Part shown: positions 7,141 through 14,689 of the stretch, one piece after another
Position numbering within the stretch: position 1 is the first letter of the stretch
Layout of the letters: every line of letters begins with the position of its first letter
DNA from: Gammaproteobacteria bacterium UBA2168
GTDB taxonomy: Bacteria; Pseudomonadota; Gammaproteobacteria; Pseudomonadales; Azotimanducaceae
Assembly: GCA_002327525.1 (NCBI GenBank)
Contig: DCWG01000003.1
Span: 569 to 20,069 of the forward strand
Direction of reading: 5' to 3'
DNA: 19,501 bases
Program-made: the position numbers and the translations under genes
Notes under the pieces: generated by a model
What the model was told of the DNA's origin: nothing
The model's database searches: none
What the model saw: the letters and a program-made list of their open reading frames with translations, nothing else

Positions 7141-8022
7141 CTACTTATCGTCCCGATCCTTTTTACGATCGGACCGGAAACGCTCCATGAAGCCGCGGTC
7201 GATCATGGACCCGTCCTGCTGCAGCCGGTAGTGCGTGTGGGCGAGATGATGAGCGTTGAATGCATTGCGTTGCACATTTTCAAAACCCTGTGCGTGAAAA
7301 GCTGCATTGATCGCATCCTTACCCAGTTTCAGCGCAAACGCCGGTTTGTCTGCGATAGTGCGCGCAAACCGCAAGGTTGCTTCCTCAAGCTCCGGTCTCG
7401 GCACCACGTGGTTGACCATCCCGGCGACCCTCGCCTCGTTCGCGTCGATGGGCTGGCCGGTGAGCAGGAACTCCTTGGCCTTGCGAATGCCAAGCTCCCA
7501 CACGTGCGCAAAATATTCGACCCCCGGAATACCCATGTACATGGTGTTGTCCTGGAAGGTCGCATCGTCGCTCGCGATGACGAAATCGCATGGCCAGATC
7601 AACATAAGTCCCCCGGCTATCGCCTTGCCCTGCACCGAAGCGATCGTGGGCTTGGCTAGATCCCTCCAGCGACGACAGAATCCTTCGTAGATCTCCTTCT
7701 CGCGGCAGTAGTAAGCCTCGGACCCGGACCAGTCGTCGGCCGTCCAACTGCCGACGCGCGCGTGCTTTGCGACAACGTCCTCACTGCGCGTTGGCAGTTC
7801 CATCAGATCGTGTCCGGCGGAAAAGTGCGGTCCCCTGGCCGCGAGGACCACGACCTTCACATCGTGATCGTCCATCGCCGCGTCAAAAGCCGCGTTAAGC
7901 TCGTAGAGCAGGTGCGTATTCTGGGCATTACGAGCTTCCGGACGGTTGAGCCAGATGCGGGCAATGGCCGGTTCCGGCTTTTCGTAGATCAGGGTGTCGA
8001 ATTCGGGCATGAGCGTCTCCAT
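7141..8022 (-). CDS. Crotonase-fold protein (enoyl-CoA hydratase-like), catalytic Glu pair missing
   Basis: A 293-residue single-domain crotonase of normal length. Oxyanion-hole elements are present: HFSAGHDL (66-73) and GKAIAGG (132-138). Compared with rat enoyl-CoA hydratase, the two catalytic glutamates (Glu144 in GGGCE and Glu164 in QPE) fall on Met140 (AGGLMLIWPCD) and Thr160 (FQDNTMYMG), so simple water addition by the usual mechanism is doubtful. Asp158 and Glu169 lie nearby. The conserved-looking VEYFAHVWELGIRKAKE stretch is typical of a recognisable subgroup usually annotated enoyl-CoA hydratase. The start METLMPEF (ATG 8022) follows AGGAG at four bases; a second ATG lies at 8010. 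It is last in the leftward unit, 17 bp after the second acyl-CoA dehydrogenase, so it probably acts on that product or performs C-C hydrolysis, isomerisation or decarboxylation. Confidence 0.88.
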   Translation of the reverse strand: METLMPEFDTLIYEKPEPAIARIWLNRPEARNAQNTHLLYELNAAFDAAMDDHDVKVVVLAARGPHFSAGHDLMELPTRSEDVVAKHARVGSWTADDWSGSEAYYCREKEIYEGFCRRWRDLAKPTIASVQGKAIAGGLMLIWPCDFVIASDDATFQDNTMYMGIPGVEYFAHVWELGIRKAKEFLLTGQPIDANEARVAGMVNHVVPRPELEEATLRFARTIADKPAFALKLGKDAINAAFHAQGFENVQRNAFNAHHLAHTHYRLQQDGSMIDRGFMERFRSDRKKDRDDK

Positions 8023-8039
8023 GAATCTCCTGAGCAGTG

Positions 8040-9185
8040 TCAGGCAGCTGATGAAATCAGTTCTTCCGCGAGCAGGTGTCGATGATGGCGCCCATCGCCG
8101 AGCAGCGTCTGACTATGCATCTGGCGTTTGAAGAACAAATGCACGTAGCACTCCCATGTGAATCCGATACCGCCGTGAAACTGTACGGCCCGGCTCGCCG
8201 AGAACACGGCCATGTCGCTGGCCCGAGATTTGGCCATCCGGGCAAGCCGCAGCGCATGGTCCGCACCGACATCCGCAGCGCATGCCGCGTTGTAGGTGAG
8301 CGACCTGGCATCATCGATTTCGATCATGACGTTTACTAGCGGGTGCTTCACGGCCTGGAAGAAGCCGATGGGACGGTCGAACTGAATACGTGTGCGGGCA
8401 TACTCGACCGTGGTTTGCAGCAACCACTCCCCAGCGCCCACCATGTCGGCCGACAGCACGCAGAGAATGGCCGGTAGCGCCGCCTCGACGACCGCCTTCG
8501 CGCTTCCTGGTGCCCCAACTTCGATGGCCGCTGCTCCGTCGAACCGGATGCTCGCCTGGTCGCGCGTCAGGTCGATGATGTGGTCCGGCACAATCTCCAC
8601 ACCCTCAGCACCCAGATCCACCAGATACAACCCAGTGCCGGTCTCGCTTCCTGCACTCACAACGAGCGCATCACACTTACGGGCATCCTGTACCAAGCAG
8701 ACCGATCCGCTCAGACATCCATCTGCGCCGACTCTCACATCAGTCTCCACCTCTTCGGGGCTACCCGCGATGTCGGCGATCGCCAGCGTTACGGGTTTAC
8801 CCATCGCGATGGCCTCGAGCATCTGATCCGCCGCGGCTGTGTGGCAGGCCTCGAGTACGAATGATGCCATGAAGGTGGCCAGCAGAGGCGAGGGGAAGGC
8901 CACCCGTCCGGCCTCTTCTGCGAGCGCTACCGCAGCTACCCTGGGCATGCCGATACCGGCTGCCCGTTCGGGGATGCAGGCTGCGGTCCAGCCGAGCTCC
9001 ACCACTTGGCGCCACAAATCCCGGTCCCAGTTGCACTCGCTTTCGCGATGCGGATTGAAATCCCCTGCGACCAGGGCATGCAACTTGTCTGCACCGCAGT
9101 TGTCCGTGAAAAACTTTCGTGCCGAATCGCGCAGCATGGTCTCGTCTTCACCGAAGCCGAAGTTGTCGGGTTGTTTTGTTGACAT
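8040..9185 (-). CDS. Acyl-CoA dehydrogenase, probable non-catalytic partner subunit
   Basis: A 381-residue FAD-dependent acyl-CoA dehydrogenase fold: helical N-domain (LRDSARKFF, GWTAACIPERAAGIGM), beta middle domain and C-domain with RIQFDRPIGFFQAVKH and QFHGGIGFTWE. The last motif is typical of the beta-type members of heteromeric dehydrogenases such as the mycobacterial FadE (ChsE) pairs. The middle domain is poor in the usual flavin-contacting S-E-P.AGSD element, which is clear in the neighbour. No glutamate is seen at the usual catalytic-base positions. I prefer the ATG at 9185 (GAGAG five bases upstream) over the GTG two codons earlier. It begins 9 bp after the stop of the first dehydrogenase; together they probably form an alpha2beta2 enzyme that introduces a double bond into a bulky acyl-CoA. 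Confidence 0.88.
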   Translation of the reverse strand: MSTKQPDNFGFGEDETMLRDSARKFFTDNCGADKLHALVAGDFNPHRESECNWDRDLWRQVVELGWTAACIPERAAGIGMPRVAAVALAEEAGRVAFPSPLLATFMASFVLEACHTAAADQMLEAIAMGKPVTLAIADIAGSPEEVETDVRVGADGCLSGSVCLVQDARKCDALVVSAGSETGTGLYLVDLGAEGVEIVPDHIIDLTRDQASIRFDGAAAIEVGAPGSAKAVVEAALPAILCVLSADMVGAGEWLLQTTVEYARTRIQFDRPIGFFQAVKHPLVNVMIEIDDARSLTYNAACAADVGADHALRLARMAKSRASDMAVFSASRAVQFHGGIGFTWECYVHLFFKRQMHSQTLLGDGRHHRHLLAEELISSAA

Positions 9186-9194
9186 ACTCACTCT

Positions 9195-10439
9195 CTATTT
9201 CGACTTGGGCAGGCCCAGAACCCGCTCACCAAGGATGTTGCGCTGCACTTCGTTGGTGCCAGCCGCAATGGTTATGCCGAAACTGTTCATGTAGGCGAGC
9301 TGCCACTGACCACCGTCCGGTGCCCGCTCATCGGCAACGGACAGGGAACTAGCGGCTCCCTGAATCTGATATGCCAGTTGCGCGACATCCTGATTCAGCT
9401 CCGAACTCACCAGCTTGTTCTGCAACGGTATGCGCATTGGGTGGTCGGTTAGAGCGGACACTCTGGCTCGCCGTTCGTTCTGCCGGAATGCCTGACGGCG
9501 GATGATCAGTTTGACGATTTCGTCACGAAGCAGCGGGTCGTCCGCCGCCGTCTTCCCGCCCCGGGCCTGCGTTTTCGCGAGTGCGATCAGAGAAGCAGGA
9601 CTCCCCGTGGACACACCCGATTCCTCTTTCGTCGACATGCCCCCGGAGGCAGGAGTGACCATGGGCCCCGCACCACGTTCGTGGCTGAGCGTGGTCATCG
9701 CCACCTTCCAGCCAGCACCGACCTCATCGAGCCGGTATTCGTCCGGTACGATGAGATCATCGAACAGCACCTCGTTGAAGCCGGTCTCACCGGTCAGCTT
9801 GATGAGAGGACGCACCGTCACGCCCTTTCCGAGTGCCTCCTTGATCGGCACTACGAAATAGGACAGGCCGTTGTACTTGTCTTCCTTGTCAGTACGGCAC
9901 AGCAGGATCATCCAGCTCGCAAAGTGCGCGAGTGTGGTCCATACCTTGTGCCCGTTGATCACCCAATTGTCTCCGTCGCGACGCGCGAATGTCTGCTGGT
10001 TGGCCAGATCGGAACCCGCGCCAGGTTCGCTGAATCCCTGGCACCAGATTTCCTCGCCACTGAAAAGCTTCGGCAGCAGATCCTGCTTCACCGAATCGCG
10101 TGCGTGAAAGAACACCGTGGGCGCAGCCATACCGAGACCGATGAGATTGGGCAGATACGGCGTCCTCGCCGCCAACATCTCCTCGTTGGCGATGAGCTGA
10201 CAGTTTTCTCGCCCGCCACCACCCACCTCACTCGGGTAGTCGCAGCCGATGAGCCCGGCCTCAAAAGCCGACTTCTGCCAGCCCTGCAGCCACTCGAGCG
10301 CGGCCGGGTCGCTCAGTTCGAGCGCTCCTTGAGGCAACGGCACGTCGGGCCACCCCGGATGGTTGTTCTCGAGCCATTCGCGACAGTAGGCGCGAAACTC
10401 GTTCTGTTCGGCTGTGTCCGTGTGCTGTGCTTGAGCCAC
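9195..10439 (-). CDS. Acyl-CoA dehydrogenase, probable catalytic subunit
   Basis: A 414-residue protein when started at GTG 10439, which has AGGA about eight bases upstream; the open frame runs 39 codons further but that DNA looks like promoter. The domains are in the expected order: N-domain (LIGCDYPSEVGGGG), middle domain with CQGFSEPGAGSDLA (133-146) and WVINGHKVWTT (159-169) for FAD and substrate, and C-domain ending FGITIAAGTNEVQRNILGER. The Glu376-type base of medium-chain enzymes is absent (AAGT in place of YEGT), but TTLSHERGAG puts a glutamate at residue 254, where isovaleryl-CoA and long-chain dehydrogenases carry theirs. This is therefore the likely catalytic half of the pair with the next gene. 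It is first in the leftward unit and is fired from the divergent region shared with the acyl-CoA ligase. Electrons would go to ETF. Confidence 0.9.
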   Translation of the reverse strand: MAQAQHTDTAEQNEFRAYCREWLENNHPGWPDVPLPQGALELSDPAALEWLQGWQKSAFEAGLIGCDYPSEVGGGGRENCQLIANEEMLAARTPYLPNLIGLGMAAPTVFFHARDSVKQDLLPKLFSGEEIWCQGFSEPGAGSDLANQQTFARRDGDNWVINGHKVWTTLAHFASWMILLCRTDKEDKYNGLSYFVVPIKEALGKGVTVRPLIKLTGETGFNEVLFDDLIVPDEYRLDEVGAGWKVAMTTLSHERGAGPMVTPASGGMSTKEESGVSTGSPASLIALAKTQARGGKTAADDPLLRDEIVKLIIRRQAFRQNERRARVSALTDHPMRIPLQNKLVSSELNQDVAQLAYQIQGAASSLSVADERAPDGGQWQLAYMNSFGITIAAGTNEVQRNILGERVLGLPKSK

Positions 10440-10598
10440 GCTCGATCCTGAATTACCAACTATGATTACCGAATAGTAAGTAATACAGAGAGGCCGAACA
10501 AGCACCCGTGACACTCTGCACTGCGAACGAGCCAGCCCTCGATTCACCATCGCCAAGATGTAAAGATAGGCTCAGCCAACGAGGGAAGGTGAAAAAAG
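10440..10598. promoter_or_regulatory. Divergent control region between dehydrogenase and ligase units
   Basis: This 159-bp gap separates two oppositely transcribed catabolic units, so promoters for both should lie here. Near the dehydrogenase side, 10452-10484 is AT-rich and holds ATTACC twice (10452-10457 and 10465-10470) and an inverted pair ATTAC (10465-10469) / GTAAT (10480-10484), with an inner TTAC-6-GTAA at 10466-10479. This could be an operator for a TetR/GntR-type regulator, none of which is encoded in the window. The ligase start is preceded by GGAAGGTG at 10584-10591. I could not settle on a -35/-10 pair. Confidence 0.45.
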
Positions 10599-12092
10599 AT
10601 GAACATCGCCATGCTGCTGCAGATGGCGGCAGAGGTGGGCGGTCATCGGCATGCGCTCACATGCCGGCACCAGCACTACAGCTACAAGGCGCTTTTTGAC
10701 GCTGCAAGGGTTGCTGCCTCGGAATTTTCCGACAGCGGCTGCGAATACGTCTGTGTACTGGATACCAGCAACCCCGCAGTTCCGGTGGCGCTGATGGGCG
10801 CAGCCATGGCGGGCATCCCCTACGTGCCTATCAACTATCGCCTCGCAAGCGACCGTCTCGATGCCCTGATCAATCGCATAGAACCGGTCTACCTCATCAC
10901 CAGCCCGGAACAGCTGCGTAAGTTCGAGCGCAGAAACGGCGTCACCTCAACGACCAGCAACGACTTCGTAGCGGCCACCCTCAACGCGCAGGCACCCGAC
11001 ATCGCCTGGCCGGAGGATCCCTCGGCCATCGCCGTGCAACTCTTCACCAGCGGCACCACCGGCACCCCGAAAGCAGCACTGCTGCGCCACGAACACCTGA
11101 TGTCCTACATCCTGGGATCCGTGGAGTTCGCATCCGCAGAAGAGCATGAGGCAACCCTGGTGTCGGTGCCCCCCTACCACATCGCGGGTATCTCCGCACT
11201 GCTGAGCAGCCTGTATGCAGGGCGTCGTATCGTCTTCCTCCCTGATTTCGGAGCCGCCGCCTGGCTCGAACTGGTGGAACTCGAAAAGGTCACCAATGCA
11301 TTCGTAGTACCGACCATGCTCTCGCGTGTGATCGACCACCTCGACACAATCGAACACGAACCGCAGGCCGATACCCTGCAAGCCATCGCGTACGGCGGCG
11401 GTAAGATGACCACACGCGTGATCTCGAGAGCTCTGGAGCTGTTTCCCAATGTCAACTTCACTAACGCCTACGGGCTCACTGAGACCAGTTCCACCATTTC
11501 CCTGCTCACCCCTGACGATCACCGCGATGCACTGGCAAGCGACCACCCCGACGTGTGCAGGCGACTCGGTTCGGTGGGCAAACCCCTGCCTTCGGTCGAG
11601 ATAGAGATACGCGACGAGGATGGTAATGTCCTCGGCGCCAATCAAGCCGGGGAGATATATGTTCGCGGCCCACAGGTGTCCGGAGAGTACAAGGAGCGCA
11701 ACGCGCTGGACGCCGATGGCTGGTTTCCAACCCGCGATGCCGGTGAGATGGACGATGAGGGCTTTGTGTTCCTGACCGGGCGCGCCGACGACGTGATCGT
11801 GCGCGGCGGCGAAAACATATCGCCCTCAGAGATCGAGGACGTGCTGTTAGAGCACGAAGCTATCAGCGATGCGGCCGCCGTGCCGGTGCCATCCAACGAA
11901 TGGGGCGAGACCGTGGGCATCGCGGTGGTGCTAAAGGGCAGTGGCGAGGCCGACTCTCATGAGCTGCAGCACCTGATCAAGAGCCGCCTGCGTTCCTCCC
12001 GGGTGCCGGAACAGGTACTGTTCGTGAAGGAATTACCCTACAACGAAATGGGTAAGCTCCTGCGTCGCGAGATCAAGCTGCTGTTCCGGTAA
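10599..12092 (+). CDS. AMP-forming acyl-CoA ligase (class I adenylate-forming)
   Basis: A 497-residue cytoplasmic enzyme of the acyl/aryl-CoA synthetase superfamily, which activates a carboxylic acid with ATP and CoA. Core motifs are complete and in order: P-loop LFTSGTTGTPK (148-158), PPYHIAGISA (191-200), the adenine-binding NAYGLTET (289-296), GWFPTRDAG (374-382, ribose-binding Asp380), hinge GRADDVIVRGGENISPSEIE (394-413) and the C-terminal YNEMGKLLRRE (481-491) with catalytic Lys486. The length is about 40 residues short of typical medium-chain ligases, mainly at the N-terminus, but no motif is lost. It starts at ATG 10599 with a good ribosome site. It opens the rightward unit, 9 bp before the permuted CoA-transferase, and probably activates the acid that feeds the dehydrogenases and dehydratases around it. 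The substrate is unknown. Confidence 0.93.
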   Translation: MNIAMLLQMAAEVGGHRHALTCRHQHYSYKALFDAARVAASEFSDSGCEYVCVLDTSNPAVPVALMGAAMAGIPYVPINYRLASDRLDALINRIEPVYLITSPEQLRKFERRNGVTSTTSNDFVAATLNAQAPDIAWPEDPSAIAVQLFTSGTTGTPKAALLRHEHLMSYILGSVEFASAEEHEATLVSVPPYHIAGISALLSSLYAGRRIVFLPDFGAAAWLELVELEKVTNAFVVPTMLSRVIDHLDTIEHEPQADTLQAIAYGGGKMTTRVISRALELFPNVNFTNAYGLTETSSTISLLTPDDHRDALASDHPDVCRRLGSVGKPLPSVEIEIRDEDGNVLGANQAGEIYVRGPQVSGEYKERNALDADGWFPTRDAGEMDDEGFVFLTGRADDVIVRGGENISPSEIEDVLLEHEAISDAAAVPVPSNEWGETVGIAVVLKGSGEADSHELQHLIKSRLRSSRVPEQVLFVKELPYNEMGKLLRREIKLLFR

Positions 12093-12101
12093 CGCGGATC
12101 C

Positions 12102-13292
12102 ATGCCGCTCGTCGCCGTCGCGGATCGGTCTCTGCAGCACCTCGCGAAGGCGAGCGGCTCGGCTGCGGTGGCAGCACTGTCGGCCGAGCTGCTGCTGATG
12201 GAACGCGCCTGGCTCAACCGCGCCCAGTTTCGACACCGCCAGACACCCGCCGGCTACACGCGGCTGTTGGATACCCTCGACGGAACGCTGGCGGTTGCCA
12301 TGATGCGGGAAACCGACTGGGAACTGGTGCCCGCCTGGCTGGAGTCCGACACAGGTGACTGGACTGACACCGAAGCGAGCTGGACCTTGCTGGGCAACAT
12401 TCTCGGTACCAGGCGTCTGGACGATCTGCTCGAGCGCGGGCGCGAACTCGGTCTCGCATTGGCCCCGACAGCTAGCCCGCACACTCCGACCGACCTCCTC
12501 GTGCACACACACAAGACCAGACGCGCCGAAGGTCCGGCGCATCCAATGGTGATCGATCTGTCCGCGCTCTGGGCGGGCCCTCTTTGCAGCCATCTGCTCG
12601 AGATGTGCGGTGCTGAAGTCATCAAGGTCGAGTCCCTCGATCGCCCGGACGGTGCCCGCGAGGGTAACGCGACGTTCTACGACCTGCTGAACCAGAACAA
12701 ACGATCGCTCGCCCTCGACTTCGCTTCGGACGAGGGGCGGCGCGTTCTCGAGCAGTTGCTGCTGGCAGCCGATATCGTGATCGAGTCGTCACGCCCGCGG
12801 GCACTGGCACAATTGGGAATAAGGATGGAGCGCATCGTCGCGTTGAAGCCCGGCCTGATCTGGGTCAGTATCACGGGCTACGGGCGCGCCGAACCCAACG
12901 GAAACTGGATTGCATTCGGCGATGATGCAGGCGTCGCGGCCGGCCTGAGCGATGTGATGAAGCAAGCGACCGGCGACTACCAGTTCGCGGGCGATGCGAT
13001 CGCGGACCCGCTCACGGGTACCCATGCAGCTCTCGCAGCCTGGCAAGCCTGGCGTGATCGGCAAGGCGGACTCATCGAACTCGCGCTGTCGGACGTCGCG
13101 GCATGGTGTCTGCGCCAGGAACAGCGGATGCTGGGCGTCGAGGGTGCAAAAGCACGCTTCGCGCAGTGGTGGAAGGATGTGTACGGCACCCCACCTCGCG
13201 ACGATTTTCCGGCCCGAACAATCACCCGCCCGGTGCCGGTGCTGGGAGAGGATACGCAAGCCGTACTTCGCCAGTTGGACATCCAATGCTGA
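12102..13292 (+). CDS. Family III CoA-transferase with apparently permuted lobes
   Basis: A 396-residue CaiB/BaiF-type protein in unusual order. Residues about 50-122 (GYTRLLDTLDGTLAVAMMRE, WELVPAWLE, then ERGRELGLALAP) look like the smaller lobe that normally follows the catalytic core. The standard N-terminal Rossmann-like start appears only at 149 (MVIDLSALWAGPLCSHLLEM, then GAEVIKVE, LNQNKRSLALDF, ADIVIESSRPRAL). The catalytic-Asp motif is IADPLTGTHAAL (300-311), with Asp302 at the place of Asp169 in formyl-CoA transferase. The chain ends with RPVPVLGEDTQAVLRQL, a normal family C-terminus. It is thus probably active in transferring CoA between acids. It is 9 bp after the ligase and overlaps the amidohydrolase start by 7 bases (ATGCTGA), so the three should be co-translated. 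I recall very similar proteins from actinobacteria; the donor and acceptor are unknown. Confidence 0.85.
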   Translation: MPLVAVADRSLQHLAKASGSAAVAALSAELLLMERAWLNRAQFRHRQTPAGYTRLLDTLDGTLAVAMMRETDWELVPAWLESDTGDWTDTEASWTLLGNILGTRRLDDLLERGRELGLALAPTASPHTPTDLLVHTHKTRRAEGPAHPMVIDLSALWAGPLCSHLLEMCGAEVIKVESLDRPDGAREGNATFYDLLNQNKRSLALDFASDEGRRVLEQLLLAADIVIESSRPRALAQLGIRMERIVALKPGLIWVSITGYGRAEPNGNWIAFGDDAGVAAGLSDVMKQATGDYQFAGDAIADPLTGTHAALAAWQAWRDRQGGLIELALSDVAAWCLRQEQRMLGVEGAKARFAQWWKDVYGTPPRDDFPARTITRPVPVLGEDTQAVLRQLDIQC

Positions 13293-14689
13293 TTCGCAAC
13301 GCCGAAATCGTAGATCTGCCGTCGGGAAGAGTGAGGTCCGCGGATCTTCGTCTGGCGCATGGCCGCATTCGGCAGATCGGCTCGCTCGTACCCCAGCCTG
13401 GCGAAATACTCATCGACGCAGGCGGCGGCGCCCTGCTGCCAGGGTTGCACGATCACCACATCCACCTCATGTCATTCGCGGCGTCTCTTGATTCCGTACG
13501 CTGCGGGCCCCCGGAGGTTGCCTCCGCCGATGCGCTCTCGAGCGTCCTGTGTTCGGCCGCCACACGGACCGGCTGGCTGCGCGGGATCGGCTACCATGAG
13601 AGCGTCGCCGGGGACATCGACTCACGCTGGCTCGACGCACGCATTGCCGACCACCCGGTACGCATCCAGCATCGCTCCGGACGCCTGTGGATTCTGAATT
13701 CCGCCGCGTTGGCCGCGCTGCGCGACACCGACAGCGCACCCGTTCTGCCCGGGGACGGGCGCATCTACGATCAGGACCTGCTGCTCGGCGAACTTTTCGG
13801 ACGCACACTACCCCCAATGACACCCGCGAGCCGCCGACTCGCCTCCTACGGGGTAACCGCCGTTACCGACATGACACCATCCAACGACGAGCAGGCGTTC
13901 ACTCGGTTCACCGATCTGCACTCGTCGGGCCACCTGCTACAGAGCGTACACCTGGCGGGAAGCATGGATCTGCCCTACCCGTCGAACCGGCATGGTGTGG
14001 TGACGGGTGCGACCAAGATCCACCTCCACGATTCGTCTTTGCCGGTATTCGAGGATCTGTGCGAGCTCATTCGTGCAAGCCATGCGAACGACCGCCCCGT
14101 TGCAGTGCACTGCGTGACCGAGGTCGCGCTGGTATTTGCGCTGGCTGCGCTGCGCGAGACCGGTTTGCATCAACGCGATCGCATCGAGCATGCCTCGGTC
14201 ACGCCACCCTCCCTGGTTGATCAACTGTATGAGTCGGGGCTCCTGGTGGTCACGCAGACAAATTTCGTCGCCGAGCGGGGCGATGAATACCTCGAAGATC
14301 TTCCGAAGCAGGAGCATCCATGGCTGTATCGCGCTGGCACGTTTCTCGCGAGAGGAGTCCGCCTAGCTGGCGGCACAGACGCGCCTTTCGGAGAGGCAGA
14401 TCCCTGGATCGCAATGCATGCCGCGGTGACGCGCACCACCCGCACCGGTGCGGTGTTGGGTGCAGCGGAAAGGCTTACGCCCGAACAGGCAATGGCACTC
14501 TTCGCGGGTTCCTGCGAGGTACCCGAGATACCCCTGCGCCTCGAAGAAGGCGCGGTTGCAGATCTCTGCCTGCTGTCGGAGCCCTGGGGCCGTGCTCGTC
14601 GTCTGTTGTCCAGCGATCTGGTCAGCGCCACACTACGGCGCGGTGAGCTGATTTTCGACAGAACCGGCGCCTCTCTCCGGGACCCTTAA
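13286..14689 (+). CDS. Metal-dependent amidohydrolase (amidohydrolase 3/YtcJ-like)
   Basis: A 467-residue TIM-barrel hydrolase. I chose ATG 13286 (MLIRNAEIVDLPSG), because the family always begins with this small beta-domain and the upstream frame only reads through the CoA-transferase. Metal ligands are visible: LPGLHDHHIHL (51-61; His58, His60), Lys244 in GATKIHLHD (likely carbamylated), His275 in VAVHCVTE, His302 in RIEHAS and Asp365 in GGTDAPFGE. An aromatic-poor specificity loop GIGYHESVAGD (101-111) and IQHRSGRLWILNSAAL (127-142) complete the picture. It should hydrolyse an amide, cyclic imide or enol/ring bond; a CoA-pathway role is suggested only by its position last in the ligase - CoA-transferase unit. 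The TAA stop shares bases with the stop of the opposing crotonase. No signal peptide. Confidence 0.88.
   Translation: MLIRNAEIVDLPSGRVRSADLRLAHGRIRQIGSLVPQPGEILIDAGGGALLPGLHDHHIHLMSFAASLDSVRCGPPEVASADALSSVLCSAATRTGWLRGIGYHESVAGDIDSRWLDARIADHPVRIQHRSGRLWILNSAALAALRDTDSAPVLPGDGRIYDQDLLLGELFGRTLPPMTPASRRLASYGVTAVTDMTPSNDEQAFTRFTDLHSSGHLLQSVHLAGSMDLPYPSNRHGVVTGATKIHLHDSSLPVFEDLCELIRASHANDRPVAVHCVTEVALVFALAALRETGLHQRDRIEHASVTPPSLVDQLYESGLLVVTQTNFVAERGDEYLEDLPKQEHPWLYRAGTFLARGVRLAGGTDAPFGEADPWIAMHAAVTRTTRTGAVLGAAERLTPEQAMALFAGSCEVPEIPLRLEEGAVADLCLLSEPWGRARRLLSSDLVSATLRRGELIFDRTGASLRDP

Noticed and set aside
9681..10451. Plus-strand open frame of 256 codons
   Set aside because: Antisense to the first acyl-CoA dehydrogenase, whose motifs are unambiguous.
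10440..10556. N-terminal extension of the first acyl-CoA dehydrogenase
   Set aside because: The family starts near the GTG at 10439; the upstream DNA is AT-rich with repeats and looks regulatory.
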